A stretch of 64,000 bases of DNA from Bacteroidota bacterium (GCA_016124275.1 WGOA01000052.1:1-64000), one strand, 5' to 3'. Shown: positions 15,826 to 25,720, counted from the stretch's first letter. The notes: generated from the sequence alone by a model not told the origin. Numbers and translations: made by a program.

Positions 15826-17127
15826 TCAGCCCTTCACCAATTTGGGCAGCGTAAAACAGAAGGTCGTCCCTTCGCCGGGGCTGCTTTCGGCCCAGATGCG
15901 GCCGCCATGGCGCTCCACAATTTTCTTGCACACCGCCAGACCGATGCCCGCGCCTTCGTATTCGTCGCGGTTGTGCAGGCGGCGGAAGATGCCAAAGATC
16001 TTGTCCATGCCGTCTTCGGGAATGCCGATGCCGTTGTCGCGCACGCTGAATTTCCAATGGTCGCCGCCCGAAGCCGGATCCACTTCGCCCTCAATGCGAA
16101 TCATGGGCTGGGCGCTGGTGTTGAATTTTATGCCGTTGCTGACCAGGTTCTGGAAAAGTTGGCCCAGTTGCACCGCGTTGCCGCGCACCACAGGCAGTTC
16201 GCCGAAGATCACTTCAACCTGCCGCTCCTGAATCTGGTTGGCCAGGTTGCGCAGCACGCCTTCCAGAATTTCGTGCACCGACACTGTTTCCAGGTCCTTC
16301 TGCCCGCGACTGTCCAGGCTGCTGTAATCCAGCAGGCCCGTGATCAGCGCTTCCATGCGCCGCGAGCCCTGCACGATGTATTCCATGAACTCCTGGCCTT
16401 CCTCATCAATGGAAGGGCCGTGGCGGCGCTGCAACAGTTGCGCAAAACTGATGATGGTTCGAATGGGCTCCTTGAGGTCATGTGCAGCGATGTACGCGAA
16501 TTGCTCCAGTTCCAGGTTGGTGGAAATGTAGCGGTTCAGCTCCGCATTGGTGCGGGCCATATCAGCGGCGCGGCGTTCCGCACTGGCGCGCTGCAACTTC
16601 AGCGCACTGATGTCGCGGGTTACCTGCAAGCCACCGGTAACATCGCCTTCGGTATCCCGGATCGGAACCAGGTCAACCTGGTAAAAGCGGCCCTGGTCTT
16701 CAACTTCCTTGCTAAAGGTCTGACCCCGGAGCGTGCCCCGAAAATGCGCTTCCCATTGCCGCCAGCCCCGGCCATCGGGCAGGAGATCGAGCACACTGCG
16801 GCCAACAATGTCTGATGAATGGTAGCCAAGGGTATCCAACAGCGGTCCTTCGGCCATTTGAAAGCGCAGTTGCCGGTCAAAGGCCACCACAAAGGTGTCC
16901 GGGAGAAGGGCAGGCAGCGCCTGGTAGAAGGGTAGTGTTTTTTCCAACTGTCTGAATTCCAACGCCATAAGCGCTTTTTGGGCTTCCAGTTCTGCAATAC
17001 GGCACTGGAGCCTGCTGATCTCAGCAGCCAGAAGTGTGGCATGGTCTGGCTCGGATTCGCTGGCGTCCTGGTGGTGGTTGGGCAGCGCTCCGGTCAAAAT
17101 GCCTGGGTTTGGGCGCGAAAAGGGCAT
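15826..17127 (-). CDS. cytoplasmic PAS sensor histidine kinase
   Basis: This is a 433 aa two-component kinase without transmembrane segments. Order: a short coiled coil (about residues 28-65), a PAS domain (about 72-180, with LLDTLGYHSSDIVGRSVLDLL), a HisKA dimerisation domain with the phosphoacceptor in FAYIAAHDLKEPIRTI (His near 217), and an HATPase_c domain with N-box NLVSNGIKFN, G1 VRDNGIGIPEDGMDKIFGIFRRL and G2 GAGIGLAVCKKIVERHGG. HDLKEP places it with phytochrome-like kinases. No response regulator is adjacent, so the partner and signal are unknown. Confidence 0.87.
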   Translation of the reverse strand: MPFSRPNPGILTGALPNHHQDASESEPDHATLLAAEISRLQCRIAELEAQKALMALEFRQLEKTLPFYQALPALLPDTFVVAFDRQLRFQMAEGPLLDTLGYHSSDIVGRSVLDLLPDGRGWRQWEAHFRGTLRGQTFSKEVEDQGRFYQVDLVPIRDTEGDVTGGLQVTRDISALKLQRASAERRAADMARTNAELNRYISTNLELEQFAYIAAHDLKEPIRTIISFAQLLQRRHGPSIDEEGQEFMEYIVQGSRRMEALITGLLDYSSLDSRGQKDLETVSVHEILEGVLRNLANQIQERQVEVIFGELPVVRGNAVQLGQLFQNLVSNGIKFNTSAQPMIRIEGEVDPASGGDHWKFSVRDNGIGIPEDGMDKIFGIFRRLHNRDEYEGAGIGLAVCKKIVERHGGRIWAESSPGEGTTFCFTLPKLVKG

Positions 17128-17183
17128 GGCGTAGTTCGTTATACCCGGGTTCCGGGCATAAGGTTACGTTTGGTGCAACTTTT

Positions 17184-18749
17184 TTACCCTGGCGTTGGAG
17201 CCCCGCGACCGTCAGCCAAAATCTCCTCCAAATACTCCCGCGTATTGCTCAACCGGGGCACTTTGTGCTGCCCGCCCAGCTTGCCCTTGCGTTTGAGCCA
17301 ATCGTAAAAGGTGTTATGGGGCACAGCGTGCAGAATGGGCATGCCCAGGGCCATGTCTTTGTGGCGCTTGGCGGCGTAGTCGCTGTTGATTTCCTTCAGC
17401 GTGCGGTCCAGGGCTTCAGTAAAAGCTTGCAGCGACTCCGGCGGCGTATCGAACTCCACCAGCCACTCGTGACCGCCCTTTTCGCCCGCTTCAAAATAAA
17501 TGGGGGCTGCCGTGTACTCGCGCACCAGCGCGCCGGTAGCCGCAGAGGCCTGCTCAATAGCGCGGTCGGCATTTTCTACAATCACTTCTTCGCCGAACGC
17601 GTTGATGAAATGGCGTATGCGGCCGGCTACCTGTACGCGGAACGGATTGAGGCTGGTGATGCGCACCGTATCGCCGATGCGGTAGCGCCACAAACCGGCG
17701 TTGGTGCTGATGACCAGCGCGTACACTTTGCCCAGTTCCAGCCCCTCCAACCCCACGGTCCGCGGCTCAGACTTGTCAAATTCTGACACGGGGATGAACT
17801 CGTAGTAGATGCCGTAGTCCAGCATGAGCAGCAGATCGTGGCTGTCCAGCTGGTCCTGAATGGCAAAGAAACCCTCAGAGGCATTATAGGTTTCTAAATA
17901 CGTCATGTCGGGCGAAGGGATCAGTTCCCTGAACCGCTTTCGGTAGGGAGCAAAGCTGACGCCTCCGTGGATGTAAAGTTCCAGGTTGGGCCAGATGTCC
18001 AGGAGGTTGCTCTTGCCGGTTTTTTTGAACAAATGTTCAATCAATACGATGGTCCAGGTGGGCACGCCCGCAATGTGGGTGACGTTTTGCTTCAGGGTGG
18101 TTTCGACCATGCGCTCAATCTTTTCCTCCCAGTCGTCCAGCAGGGCAATGGACAAGTCCGGCGTTCGAATAAAGCGCGCTGCCATGGGCATGTTTTGCAT
18201 CATCACCGCGGAGACATCGCCGAAGTAGGTGCCCTCGTTGAGCTTGTTTACCTGGTGGCTGCCTCCCATGACCAGCCCCCGACCACTGAAAACTTTGGTG
18301 TCGGGCACCTGGTCGCAGTAGAGCGACATCAAATCCTTTCCCCCGGCAAAATGGCATTCTTCCAGGGCTTCTTTGCTGACCGGAATGAACTTGCTGCGCC
18401 CGGCGGTGGTGCCGGATGACTTGGCGAACCACTTGATTTCGGACGGCCACAAAAGCCCCTGCTCGCCGTTCATGACGCGCTCAATGGTGGGTTGCATTGC
18501 TTCGTAGTCCTGCACCGGCACGCGCTTCCGGAATTCTTCGGGCGTGCGAATGTCTGCGTAGCCGTGGTCGCGACCCCAGGTGCATTTGGCCCCGTCGTTC
18601 ATGAGCCTGCGGAATACTTCTTCCTGCACTTGATGCGGATGTTGCATGAAGTGTTCAATCTGGCCGATGCGCTGCTTGAGCATCCACGAGAACACAGCGT
18701 TGAACACGCCGCGGGGCACTTCAGAAGGTTTCTTAGGCAGAAAGGCCAA
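17184..18749 (-). CDS. GH3 auxin-responsive promoter family protein (acyl-adenylate fold)
   Basis: This is a bacterial member of the plant GH3 family, 521 aa. Plant homologues adenylate carboxylic acids and conjugate them to amino acids; the bacterial substrate is not known. The ATP-binding motif is WFAKSSGTTAGRSKFIPVS, with later conserved segments ETYNASEGFFAIQ and LWRYRIGDTVRI. No ATG precedes the conserved N-terminus (VFNAVFSWMLKQRIGQIEHF), so a TTG start at 18749 is most likely. It is co-directional with the LptB-like gene, 56 bp downstream of it. Confidence 0.82.
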   Translation of the reverse strand: MAFLPKKPSEVPRGVFNAVFSWMLKQRIGQIEHFMQHPHQVQEEVFRRLMNDGAKCTWGRDHGYADIRTPEEFRKRVPVQDYEAMQPTIERVMNGEQGLLWPSEIKWFAKSSGTTAGRSKFIPVSKEALEECHFAGGKDLMSLYCDQVPDTKVFSGRGLVMGGSHQVNKLNEGTYFGDVSAVMMQNMPMAARFIRTPDLSIALLDDWEEKIERMVETTLKQNVTHIAGVPTWTIVLIEHLFKKTGKSNLLDIWPNLELYIHGGVSFAPYRKRFRELIPSPDMTYLETYNASEGFFAIQDQLDSHDLLLMLDYGIYYEFIPVSEFDKSEPRTVGLEGLELGKVYALVISTNAGLWRYRIGDTVRITSLNPFRVQVAGRIRHFINAFGEEVIVENADRAIEQASAATGALVREYTAAPIYFEAGEKGGHEWLVEFDTPPESLQAFTEALDRTLKEINSDYAAKRHKDMALGMPILHAVPHNTFYDWLKRKGKLGGQHKVPRLSNTREYLEEILADGRGAPTPG

Positions 18750-18805
18750 GGCGGTCAGTTTTCCGAAATTTACAGAACGCTGGGCGAAAAATCCTCACCC
18801 GGCTT

Positions 18806-19567
18806 CTAAAGGGCTCCGGATGGGCTGGCACCCGATGGACGTTTGCGGCGCAGCTCAAAATTTTGACCCAGGTACACGCGCCTGACCTGTTCATCGGCGG
18901 CCAGCTCTTCGGCAGAGCCGGAGCGAAGAATTTTACCTTCGAACAACAGGTACGCGCGATCCGTGATGGACAGCGTTTCCTGCACGTTGTGGTCGGTGAT
19001 GAGCACGCCGATGTTGCGGTCGCGAAGGCCGCTGACGATGCCCTGAATGTCTTCAACGGCAATGGGATCGATGCCCGCGAAGGGTTCGTCCAGCAAGATA
19101 AACTTGGGATCTACGGCCAGGGCTCGCGCGATTTCCGTGCGGCGGCGTTCTCCGCCGGACAGTACATCGCCATTGCTTTTGCGCACGTTTTCCAGCCCGA
19201 ATTCGCCGATCAACTGCTCGAGTTTGGCGTGTTGGTCGGCCTTGCTCAGCCCGGTCATTTCCAGCACGGCTGCGATGTTGTCTTCTACGCTCAACTTTCT
19301 GAACACCGAGGCTTCCTGCGGCAGGTAGCCGATGCCCATTTTGGCCCGGCGAAACATGGGAAGCCGTGTGATGTCCTTTCCATCCAATTGGATGATGCCT
19401 TCTGCGGGTTTAACCAACCCCACAATCATATAAAAACTTGTGGTCTTGCCCGCGCCGTTGGGCCCAAGCAACCCGACAATTTCGCCCTGCCCCACCTGGA
19501 GGCTCACGTCATTGACAACGGCCCGCCCTTTGTAGCGCTTGATCAGATGGTCGGCTTTGAGGATCAT
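18806..19567 (-). CDS. lptB: LPS export ABC transporter ATPase (LptB)
   Basis: This powers lipopolysaccharide extraction from the inner membrane by the LptBFGC complex. It has the typical short-ATPase features: Walker [22 protein letters not shown]-loop [13 protein letters not shown], signature [16 protein letters not shown] and Walker [42 protein letters not shown] and the FAGIDPIAV segment are characteristic of LptB rather than other ABC ATPases. The 253 aa length is slightly long because of a charged tail. It ends before the GH3 gene and follows the PorP/SprF-like gene by 7 nt. Confidence 0.88.
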   Translation of the reverse strand: MILKADHLIKRYKGRAVVNDVSLQVGQGEIVGLLGPNGAGKTTSFYMIVGLVKPAEGIIQLDGKDITRLPMFRRAKMGIGYLPQEASVFRKLSVEDNIAAVLEMTGLSKADQHAKLEQLIGEFGLENVRKSNGDVLSGGERRRTEIARALAVDPKFILLDEPFAGIDPIAVEDIQGIVSGLRDRNIGVLITDHNVQETLSITDRAYLLFEGKILRSGSAEELAADEQVRRVYLGQNFELRRKRPSGASPSGAL

Positions 19568-19574
19568 GGTGGAG

Positions 19575-20555
19575 TCAGGGGATGGAATTGCTTTCCTGGC
19601 TTTTCTGGTAGCGGTAGAGCAGGGTCAATTCAAAGTTGCTGCGGTCGGCGGCAAATTGGTTGAGCACGTAAGTATACGTCCCGCGGAGCGAAAAGCGGTC
19701 TTCAAAGCCCACCTCAGCACTTAACAAAATTTGCCGGAAGCGCTCTTGCACCACCGGAAAACTCGGGTTTGGGGGCACTTGCCGGCGCAGGTCAATCCGG
19801 TAGCCAACACCCACCCCAAATTGGTCATCAAAGCGGGCATCGGCGGTGAAATCGCTCAGGAAGTTGCCGGAATTGGCGTAGCGCCCCAGGAAGGCAGGGG
19901 TGATGATCAGGCCATCCAGATCAATGCCGTAGCTGGCGTTGAGGTAATAAACGTCGTCGATGGTTGCAGTAATGGCGGATGTGTATTCCACCGTAGGCCG
20001 ACTCAGGTGTGTGGCCCCGGCTCCCAGCGAAAGATTTTGGTAGGTGTACCAGATGCCTGCGTCAAAATCGGGGAAGAAGCGGTTTCGCCGGTCCAGCGCA
20101 GTGGGTACACCCGCTTGTTGAAAGCCGACAATCTCGCGACTGCCCAGGCCCAAACTTCCCCCGACCAACAGCCGATGCCCGGCCTCGTCAAGGACCGGAT
20201 AAGCAAAACCGATATCCGCGATGACGTAGCGCGCGCTGAACGGCACAAAGATGTAGGTCAGGTTGGCGCTAATGGCCCCGTCAAAACTGCCCACGGCCTG
20301 GCGAACACCGAGCGTAAAGGACGAACTGACCAGGGTGTCCAGCACGGCGGCCAGGCTTTGGCCGCTGGCAAAAACAGCCCCATCACCAAAAACGCCGGCG
20401 TAGCCGGGATTCAGGCTGCTGAAGGTGTGGTACCCGTGGGCACTGACCGGGTCGGAGGTCAGGGCAGTACCTGATAAAAACTGCGCGCGCAGGCTGGTGG
20501 CCGTCAACAGGCACAGCCCTGCAACCACCATACCATAGAGTATGTTATGCTTCAA
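19575..20555 (-). CDS. PorP/SprF-like type IX secretion/gliding membrane protein
   Basis: This is an outer-membrane beta-barrel of the PorP/SprF family, usually needed for secretion or surface attachment of particular T9SS cargo. A signal peptide ends at about residue 24 (SLRAQF). Family-like segments are [55 protein letters not shown], and the alternating barrel strands to the end ([23 protein letters not shown]). The 326 aa length is typical. Its start codon lies within the last codons of recJ (11 nt overlap), so the two are probably cotranscribed. No large cargo adhesin is adjacent. Confidence 0.8.
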   Translation of the reverse strand: MKHNILYGMVVAGLCLLTATSLRAQFLSGTALTSDPVSAHGYHTFSSLNPGYAGVFGDGAVFASGQSLAAVLDTLVSSSFTLGVRQAVGSFDGAISANLTYIFVPFSARYVIADIGFAYPVLDEAGHRLLVGGSLGLGSREIVGFQQAGVPTALDRRNRFFPDFDAGIWYTYQNLSLGAGATHLSRPTVEYTSAITATIDDVYYLNASYGIDLDGLIITPAFLGRYANSGNFLSDFTADARFDDQFGVGVGYRIDLRRQVPPNPSFPVVQERFRQILLSAEVGFEDRFSLRGTYTYVLNQFAADRSNFELTLLYRYQKSQESNSIP

Positions 20556-22254
20556 TTTCTTCGCTCCGTTTAATGGATTTGATGTGCAGTTGCAGCGAAA
20601 CCTGTCCGTTCCAGCGGTTTTCTTCTACGTGGTAGGCCAGGGCGAGCGGCTTTCCGCTGCTGCACAAACCGAGCGAACCGACCTGGCCAAAGGCAATGCC
20701 ATCAAAACGAACATCCCCACTGCGCACCTGCACTTTGAGGTGCTCGTCTTTGAGCACGCGCGGTGCGCCCTGGGTTTGCAGGGCTCTGCTGGCAAAGACT
20801 GGCGCCAGATTGCCCGGTCCAAAGGGTTCAAACTGCTTGAGGATGGCAAAGAACTTGTCTTTGACATCCGGCAGGGTTAGTTCAGCGTCAATGCGGAGGC
20901 GGGGGGTCAACAGGTCGAAGGGAATGCGCTCGCGCACCGCTGCTTCAAACCGCTCGCGAAAGATGGGCACGTTGGCCAGCGGCATGCTCAGACCCGCTGC
21001 AAAGGCATGCCCACCGAAGCGGTCCAACAGATCGCTGCAGGCGGAGATGGCGTCGTGGATGTCAAGCCCCGCCACCGATCGCGCAGAGCCTACCGCCTGT
21101 CCGTTGGACGCAGTCAGCACGATGGTGGGCCGGTAGTGTTTCTCAATCAATCGGCTGGCCACAATGCCGATGACACCCTTGTGCCAGTGTTCGGCAAAAA
21201 CCACCGTACTGAAGCGCTCTTCCCGGTCGGCCCAGGCCATCAGGATGGCCAGCGCCTCGCGGGTGGTGTCCTGGTCTTCCTGTTTGCGGTGGTCGTTGCG
21301 GCTTTGCAGCTCGTCCGCGCCATCGCGGGCGGGGTCTTCGGTTTCGGCCAACAGCATGGCTACCGCATCGCGGGCGTGGCCCATGCGCCCGGCGGCATTG
21401 ATCCGCGGCGCCAGCCCAAAGACCAGGTCGCGGATGGTTGGGGGCCCGACTACTTTGGCTTGCCGAAGCAATGCCCGCAGCCCCGGCCGGGGTGCTTTGG
21501 CCAACAACTGCAAGCCGTGGTGCAAGAGCACGCGATTTTCGCCGGTAACCGGAACGATATCTGCGGCGATGCTCACCGCCACCAGATCCAGGCCTTCGTA
21601 CAGTTCTGCAGTCGGCAACCCGTGCCGCTCAACAAATCCTTGCAGGAGTTTAAACCCTACCCCGCAACCGCACAGCTCCTTGAAAGGATACCCGCAGTCG
21701 GCTTGCTTGGGGTCCAGAATGGCCACGGCGTCCGGCAATTCAGCGCCGGGCAGGTGGTGGTCGGCCACGATGACGTCCATGCCCAGGGCGCGCGCTTCTG
21801 CGATGCGATCAACAGCCTTGATGCCGCAGTCCAGCGTCAGGATGAGCCCGACACCGGTTGCGGCGGCATAGCGCACCCCGGCTTCTGACAAACCATAGCC
21901 TTCGCTATCCCGGTCGGGAATGTAGTACTCTACGGCTTCGTGGCGGCGGCGCAAAAAGCGATAGACCAGCGCCACCGCGGTGGTGCCGTCCACGTCATAG
22001 TCGCCGTAAACCAAAATGCGCTCGCCACGGCTCAGGGCAAGGTCCAGCCGATCCAGCGCCTCCGCCATGCCTTTCATGGCCAACGGAGGATGCAAATGCG
22101 TCAGCTCTGGCCGGAAAAACCGGCGCGCGCTCTCAAAATCGGGAACGCCCCGTTGCACCAACAGCCGGCAAAAAACCGGGTGAATGCCCAATTCGCGTTG
22201 CAAGGCCACAACCCGGTTTTCATCAACCGGCTCCCATTCCCAGCGGTAGTCCAC
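20545..22254 (-). CDS. recJ: single-stranded-DNA exonuclease RecJ
   Basis: This degrades ssDNA 5' to 3' in recombination and mismatch repair. The 569 aa length is normal. DHH-family motifs are intact: VYGDYDVDGTTA (about residue 83), LTLDCG, VIVADHHLPG (about residue 165), and the DHHA1 part with FGGHAFAAGLS. The C-terminal OB fold ends LKVQVRSGDVRFDGIAFG. The start is GTG at 22254. A weak TAACTTAC element lies 6 nt before it. The 3' end overlaps the PorP/SprF-like gene. Confidence 0.92.
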   Translation of the reverse strand: MDYRWEWEPVDENRVVALQRELGIHPVFCRLLVQRGVPDFESARRFFRPELTHLHPPLAMKGMAEALDRLDLALSRGERILVYGDYDVDGTTAVALVYRFLRRRHEAVEYYIPDRDSEGYGLSEAGVRYAAATGVGLILTLDCGIKAVDRIAEARALGMDVIVADHHLPGAELPDAVAILDPKQADCGYPFKELCGCGVGFKLLQGFVERHGLPTAELYEGLDLVAVSIAADIVPVTGENRVLLHHGLQLLAKAPRPGLRALLRQAKVVGPPTIRDLVFGLAPRINAAGRMGHARDAVAMLLAETEDPARDGADELQSRNDHRKQEDQDTTREALAILMAWADREERFSTVVFAEHWHKGVIGIVASRLIEKHYRPTIVLTASNGQAVGSARSVAGLDIHDAISACSDLLDRFGGHAFAAGLSMPLANVPIFRERFEAAVRERIPFDLLTPRLRIDAELTLPDVKDKFFAILKQFEPFGPGNLAPVFASRALQTQGAPRVLKDEHLKVQVRSGDVRFDGIAFGQVGSLGLCSSGKPLALAYHVEENRWNGQVSLQLHIKSIKRSEEIEA

Positions 22255-22408
22255 AGGGCGGTAAGTTAGAGCATTCCCGGGGCAGGGAAAGGCCGCAACG
22301 GCCTAAATCCAGCCCGTGTTAGTAACTTCTGGAAAGCAGCGCGGGAGCAGCGTTTTCAGGGCGAAAGGCGCAGTTGCGCAGCGCGGCAACTTGTCGCACC
22401 TTGCGGCA

Positions 22409-24142
22409 TCAGGGCAGCAGCACCACCGGCATGGCCGCAGCGGGGCTCTCGAAGAAATACAAGCCTGCGGGCAAATCCTGCAGGGATACAGCCAGCACCG
22501 AGCCAGCCGCCCAAAGCCCGGAGCGGAGGGGCCTGCCGAGCGCATCCCGCAGGCACCAGGGCTGGGGTTCAGCACCGGCGCTAGCTGCGGGTGCTAACAG
22601 CCCTTCGACATACAGCGTACCTTGTGCGGCCAAGGGATTGGGGTACAGGTTCAGCGCGCTGCTGCCTGCGAGCGGCTGCTCCACACCACCCACGCGGCAG
22701 TAGCCATCCAAGAGCGCTAACATAGCCTGGTGTATGTTCAGGCGGCCGCCGGAAACACTGCGAACGAGCAGGTCGTCAACGGGCGTGACGCCCTCCAACA
22801 AGTACTGCCGAACCAACAGCGCCATGCCCGCCGGATCAAAACGGTAGTCTTCCAGAAAGCGCGGGCAGGCGGCGGCGTATAGCAGTGCAATGGTTCCGGC
22901 CACATGCGGCGTGGCCATGGATGTTCCAGAATTAAACGTATAGGTATTTCCTGGTGCCGTGGAATAGACGCCTGTTCCCGGAGCCCCTAAATCGATGTTT
23001 TCGGGGCCATACCCTGCACCGCTGAGCTCGTCATCGTTGTCCGTGTTGGTCACGGCGATCATGTAAGGGCTGGAGCAGGTGGTGGGCACGTCGCCGATGA
23101 CGTCCACGTTCTGGAAGGCGTTGATGGTGGCGGCCGGACTAAGGATGCCCAGGGCACCGAGGCTGTCGTACATGGCGCACCAAATGGGAAAGTCTTCCGG
23201 TTGGGCAAAATCCAGCCCAAAGCTGGAATTGGTCACCACCACAAAGGCGCCTTCCGCACCGTCCGTGGCGTCGTAGTGCTTGCGCATGGCGTGGATGTAG
23301 CCGTAGGCAGCCACCACATCGTCTTCTTCCAATTCGGCAAAAACGGGCAGAATGGGGGTGCCCCAATTCACGCCGGTAACGCCCAGGCCGTTGTTGCCCA
23401 GCGCGGCAGCGATGCCGCAAACGTGCGTTCCGTGCAGTTCCACCGGCAACGCAGCATTGTTGTCCGTGGCGTTCCAGCCGAAGTAGTCGTCCACGTAACC
23501 GTTGCCGTCGTTGTCCAGGCTGTCTCCTTCAATTTCGCCGCGGTTGATCCAAAACCACAAGTCTTCGTGGTTGCGGTCAAAACCGTCGTCAACTACCGCG
23601 ATGACGATGGTATCGCCAAGCGCCGTAACGCCGCCGGTGCTGATGTCCCAGGCTTCCGGGGCGTTAATGTCCGCCCCTTCCAGCCCCGGTCCGCCCATGT
23701 TGTTCATGCCCCATTGCAGGGGGAAACTGGGGTCGGAGGGAATAAGCCGCTTTTGCAGCGTGTGGTTGAACTGTGCAGCTTGCAACGCGGGCATGCCCTG
23801 CAGGCGCGCCAGCCACAGTTGGGGGTCGCGGTCAGGGTCAGTGTTCGGGCCACTGTCGGGGCCACTGTTGGGGTCTTTATCTGGGCCAGCGTTCGGATCA
23901 AGGTCCAGCCGGTAAAGGCCCAGCGCAGGGGCAAGGGGCACGAGCGCAGCGGGTTGGTCGGGATAGAGGGTCTGCAGGTGGGTGAGCAGGGCCGTCGGTT
24001 GTTGGCCGGGGCGAAATTGCAGCAGGTATTGTCCCGGAATGGCCGCGTTAACCGAAGCGGATTGTGCGCTGCTCATCTTTGGGGATAAGAGCAGGCCACC
24101 AAGACAAAACAAGGCTATCGCGTACTGGTGGAGGGACACCAT
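22409..24142 (-). CDS. secreted subtilisin-like protease with T9SS sorting domain
   Basis: This is an S8 serine protease exported by Sec and then by the type IX system. From the ATG at 24142 it is 577 aa: signal peptide (to about residue 27, MSSAQSA), an I9-like pro-region, a catalytic domain with Asp in VIAVVDDGFDRNHEDL, His in ELHGTHVCGIAAALG, oxyanion Asn in NSSFGLD and Ser in GTSMATPHVAGTIALLYAA, and a C-terminal tail NLYPNPLAAQGTLYVEG typical of T9SS sorting domains. A low-complexity DPNxGPDxDPD stretch interrupts the pro-region. The track's TTG at 24202 would add 20 residues before the signal peptide. Confidence 0.88.
   Translation of the reverse strand: MVSLHQYAIALFCLGGLLLSPKMSSAQSASVNAAIPGQYLLQFRPGQQPTALLTHLQTLYPDQPAALVPLAPALGLYRLDLDPNAGPDKDPNSGPDSGPNTDPDRDPQLWLARLQGMPALQAAQFNHTLQKRLIPSDPSFPLQWGMNNMGGPGLEGADINAPEAWDISTGGVTALGDTIVIAVVDDGFDRNHEDLWFWINRGEIEGDSLDNDGNGYVDDYFGWNATDNNAALPVELHGTHVCGIAAALGNNGLGVTGVNWGTPILPVFAELEEDDVVAAYGYIHAMRKHYDATDGAEGAFVVVTNSSFGLDFAQPEDFPIWCAMYDSLGALGILSPAATINAFQNVDVIGDVPTTCSSPYMIAVTNTDNDDELSGAGYGPENIDLGAPGTGVYSTAPGNTYTFNSGTSMATPHVAGTIALLYAAACPRFLEDYRFDPAGMALLVRQYLLEGVTPVDDLLVRSVSGGRLNIHQAMLALLDGYCRVGGVEQPLAGSSALNLYPNPLAAQGTLYVEGLLAPAASAGAEPQPWCLRDALGRPLRSGLWAAGSVLAVSLQDLPAGLYFFESPAAAMPVVLLP
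23821..23905 (-). repeat. degenerate repeat encoding an Asp/Pro/Asn/Gly linker
   Basis: Recurring GGG(G/T)CC/GGGTC blocks at 6-12 bp intervals encode DPNAGPDKDPNSGPDSGPNTDPDRDP inside the protease pro-region. The repeat looks slippage-prone and Asp-rich enough to bind calcium. Confidence 0.6.
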
Positions 24143-24298
24143 GCTGGGGCGGGAAGGGGTTGGGGCAAGCGCTTTCAGCTGGGTTTTCGGAGCCAGTTGC
24201 AAGCAGAATTGCCGCCCTTCGACCTATAAATATAGCGAATTGCCGCAAAAACAAACGCGGGCCTTGCGGGGTAAGCCCAGTTCGTCCTGATTAATGCC

Positions 24299-24958
24299 TT
24301 AGCGCCGGATCAACTGCGTGCGGCAGCTTTCCGTGATGGCGCCGTTGTTCACCGACCATTGGAGGTAAAGCGTATCGCCGCTGGGCACGGCCATGCCAGT
24401 GCCGGACCAGTCCAGGGTGGCGGTGCTGCGGTCAACGAGCAGTTCATGGCCATAATCGCCTTCCAGAAACAAGTTGACGTAACTGCCGGGGCCGAAATTG
24501 CCCAAATTGAACAGCAACACCCTGTTTTCGGGGCAGGTGCAGTCCTGGATGCCCGCCTGGTAGCTGAATATGCCCGATGTGCAGGTGTCTATCGCGCTGT
24601 AATTCACCGCGTAATAGCTCTCTTTTTCCATGCCAACGCGTACGTCAAAGCCCACGCTGCTTTCATTTCCGGCGTCATCGCTGACCCTGAAATCCACCCG
24701 ATAGTCGCCGTAGCGTTTGGTATCCACACTGCCTTCCTGCACCAAAGCGGGGGTGAGGTCGCAGTCGCGGTTGTCCACCACTTCCAGCACGGCCTCCGGG
24801 AGTGAATCGCCCAGCAACACGAATTCCGGGAGCGCACGCCGAACGCTGATCTGGGGGGCATCCTGATCAGCCGGTTTGCAGGCGGGCAGCAACGCGCTCA
24901 GAGCGGCCGTGGCGGCTAATGCAAGGAGAACTCGGGGGAAGGGCTTTTTGGGCAGCAT
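24299..24958 (-). CDS. DUF5011-like lipoprotein (paralogue 1 of 3)
   Basis: The function is unknown. The 219 aa lipoprotein has a lipobox at LSALLPACKPAD, an Ig-like DUF5011/HYR-type domain (DAPQISVRRALPEFVLLGDSLPEAVLEV ... YRVDFRVSDDAGNESSVGFDVRV), and a C-terminal beta-rich domain of about 105 residues with Cys near both ends (AIDTC ... TESCRTQLIRR). The two genes to its right share the same three-part plan but little identity, so they are old tandem duplicates. The C-terminal domain here has two extra Cys (DCTCPENR). Cell-surface display is likely but unproven. Confidence 0.65.
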   Translation of the reverse strand: MLPKKPFPRVLLALAATAALSALLPACKPADQDAPQISVRRALPEFVLLGDSLPEAVLEVVDNRDCDLTPALVQEGSVDTKRYGDYRVDFRVSDDAGNESSVGFDVRVGMEKESYYAVNYSAIDTCTSGIFSYQAGIQDCTCPENRVLLFNLGNFGPGSYVNLFLEGDYGHELLVDRSTATLDWSGTGMAVPSGDTLYLQWSVNNGAITESCRTQLIRR

Positions 24959-25025
24959 GCGAGGTTGGTGGCGGGAGAGCTGTCAGGGTCTTGATGCTCA
25001 GGAATTTTCGGCTACGTTTTACAGG

Positions 25026-25676
25026 TCAGGGTTTTCGGAACTGGCTGACACAAGATTGAAAGGACACGGAATCGATTTCGTCAAACGGCAAGTCAAATGC
25101 GAACCGGGTGGTTGTTCCGTATGTTAAAACCGAATTACCAACATACGTAAAATCTGAAAGTGAGTCGTTTAGGGTGATGCTGTTTCCAAGCCGTCCAAGG
25201 ATCTGCAAGTGCATTTGGTAGCTGCTGCCGCGGTTCCGCCAATTGGAAACCGCAACACGCGTGCTGTCCAGCGGATCCAAAACAGCGACAGCGGTGTAAT
25301 TGATCAGGATGGAATCGCAGCTATCGCGCACCGCCCAGTTGCCGGTATAATCCTGTGTGCGGGCGTAAACGGCCACGAACCTGGTGGCGGAATCTTCATT
25401 GCCCGCAGCATCGGCCACGTAGTAATAAACGGGGTATTCGCCTACGGAGTCGGTTCTGACGCGGCTGGCATCGGCGGTAACGGCAGCGGTGTCCAACACC
25501 CCGTCTTCTTTGTCCGTGCCCAGGGCTCCCCGTTCCTGGTAGGCCTGGCCCAGCGGGACCCGGTATTCCGGCTCCAAAACCACCACAACCGGCGGCGTTT
25601 TATCGGTTTTTTGGCAGGCTACCACCAGAATGGTTAGGAGCAAGCCCAGGAAAATGGGACGGTTTTTTAAAGCCAT
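25026..25676 (-). CDS. DUF5011-like lipoprotein (paralogue 2 of 3)
   Basis: The function is unknown. The 216 aa lipoprotein has its lipobox at LTILVVACQKTD, then an Ig-like domain with the clearest DUF5011 features (YRVPLGQAYQERGALGTDKEDG ... VGEYPVYYYVADAAGNEDSATRFVAVYA), then the shared C-terminal domain (NWAVRDSC ... SVSFQSCVSQFRKP). The track start at 25685 is a TTG inside the promoter; the ATG at 25676 follows a perfect TAACTTTG by 6 nt and is preferred. Confidence 0.68.
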   Translation of the reverse strand: MALKNRPIFLGLLLTILVVACQKTDKTPPVVVVLEPEYRVPLGQAYQERGALGTDKEDGVLDTAAVTADASRVRTDSVGEYPVYYYVADAAGNEDSATRFVAVYARTQDYTGNWAVRDSCDSILINYTAVAVLDPLDSTRVAVSNWRNRGSSYQMHLQILGRLGNSITLNDSLSDFTYVGNSVLTYGTTTRFAFDLPFDEIDSVSFQSCVSQFRKP

Positions 25677-25682
25677 GAGGCG

Positions 25683-25690
25683 CAAAGTTA
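25683..25690 (-). promoter_or_regulatory. -7 element TAACTTTG 6 nt before ATG
   Basis: On the - strand TAACTTTG-CGCCTC-ATG. It abuts the hairpin at 25691-25720. Confidence 0.5.
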
Positions 25691-25720
25691 AGAAAGCCGC
25701 CCCGGTGAGGGCGGCTTTCT
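25691..25720. terminator. perfect 12-bp hairpin between lipoprotein genes
   Basis: AGAAAGCCGCCC and its exact complement flank a 6-nt CGGTGA loop. It lies downstream of paralogue 3 and directly before the promoter of paralogue 2. The run of U after the stem is weak, so termination efficiency is uncertain. Confidence 0.65.

Noticed and set aside
22290-22304. AGGCCG-CAA-CGGCCT hairpin between recJ and the subtilase gene
   Set aside because: The stem is short and there is no T run on either strand, so I could not support calling it a terminator.
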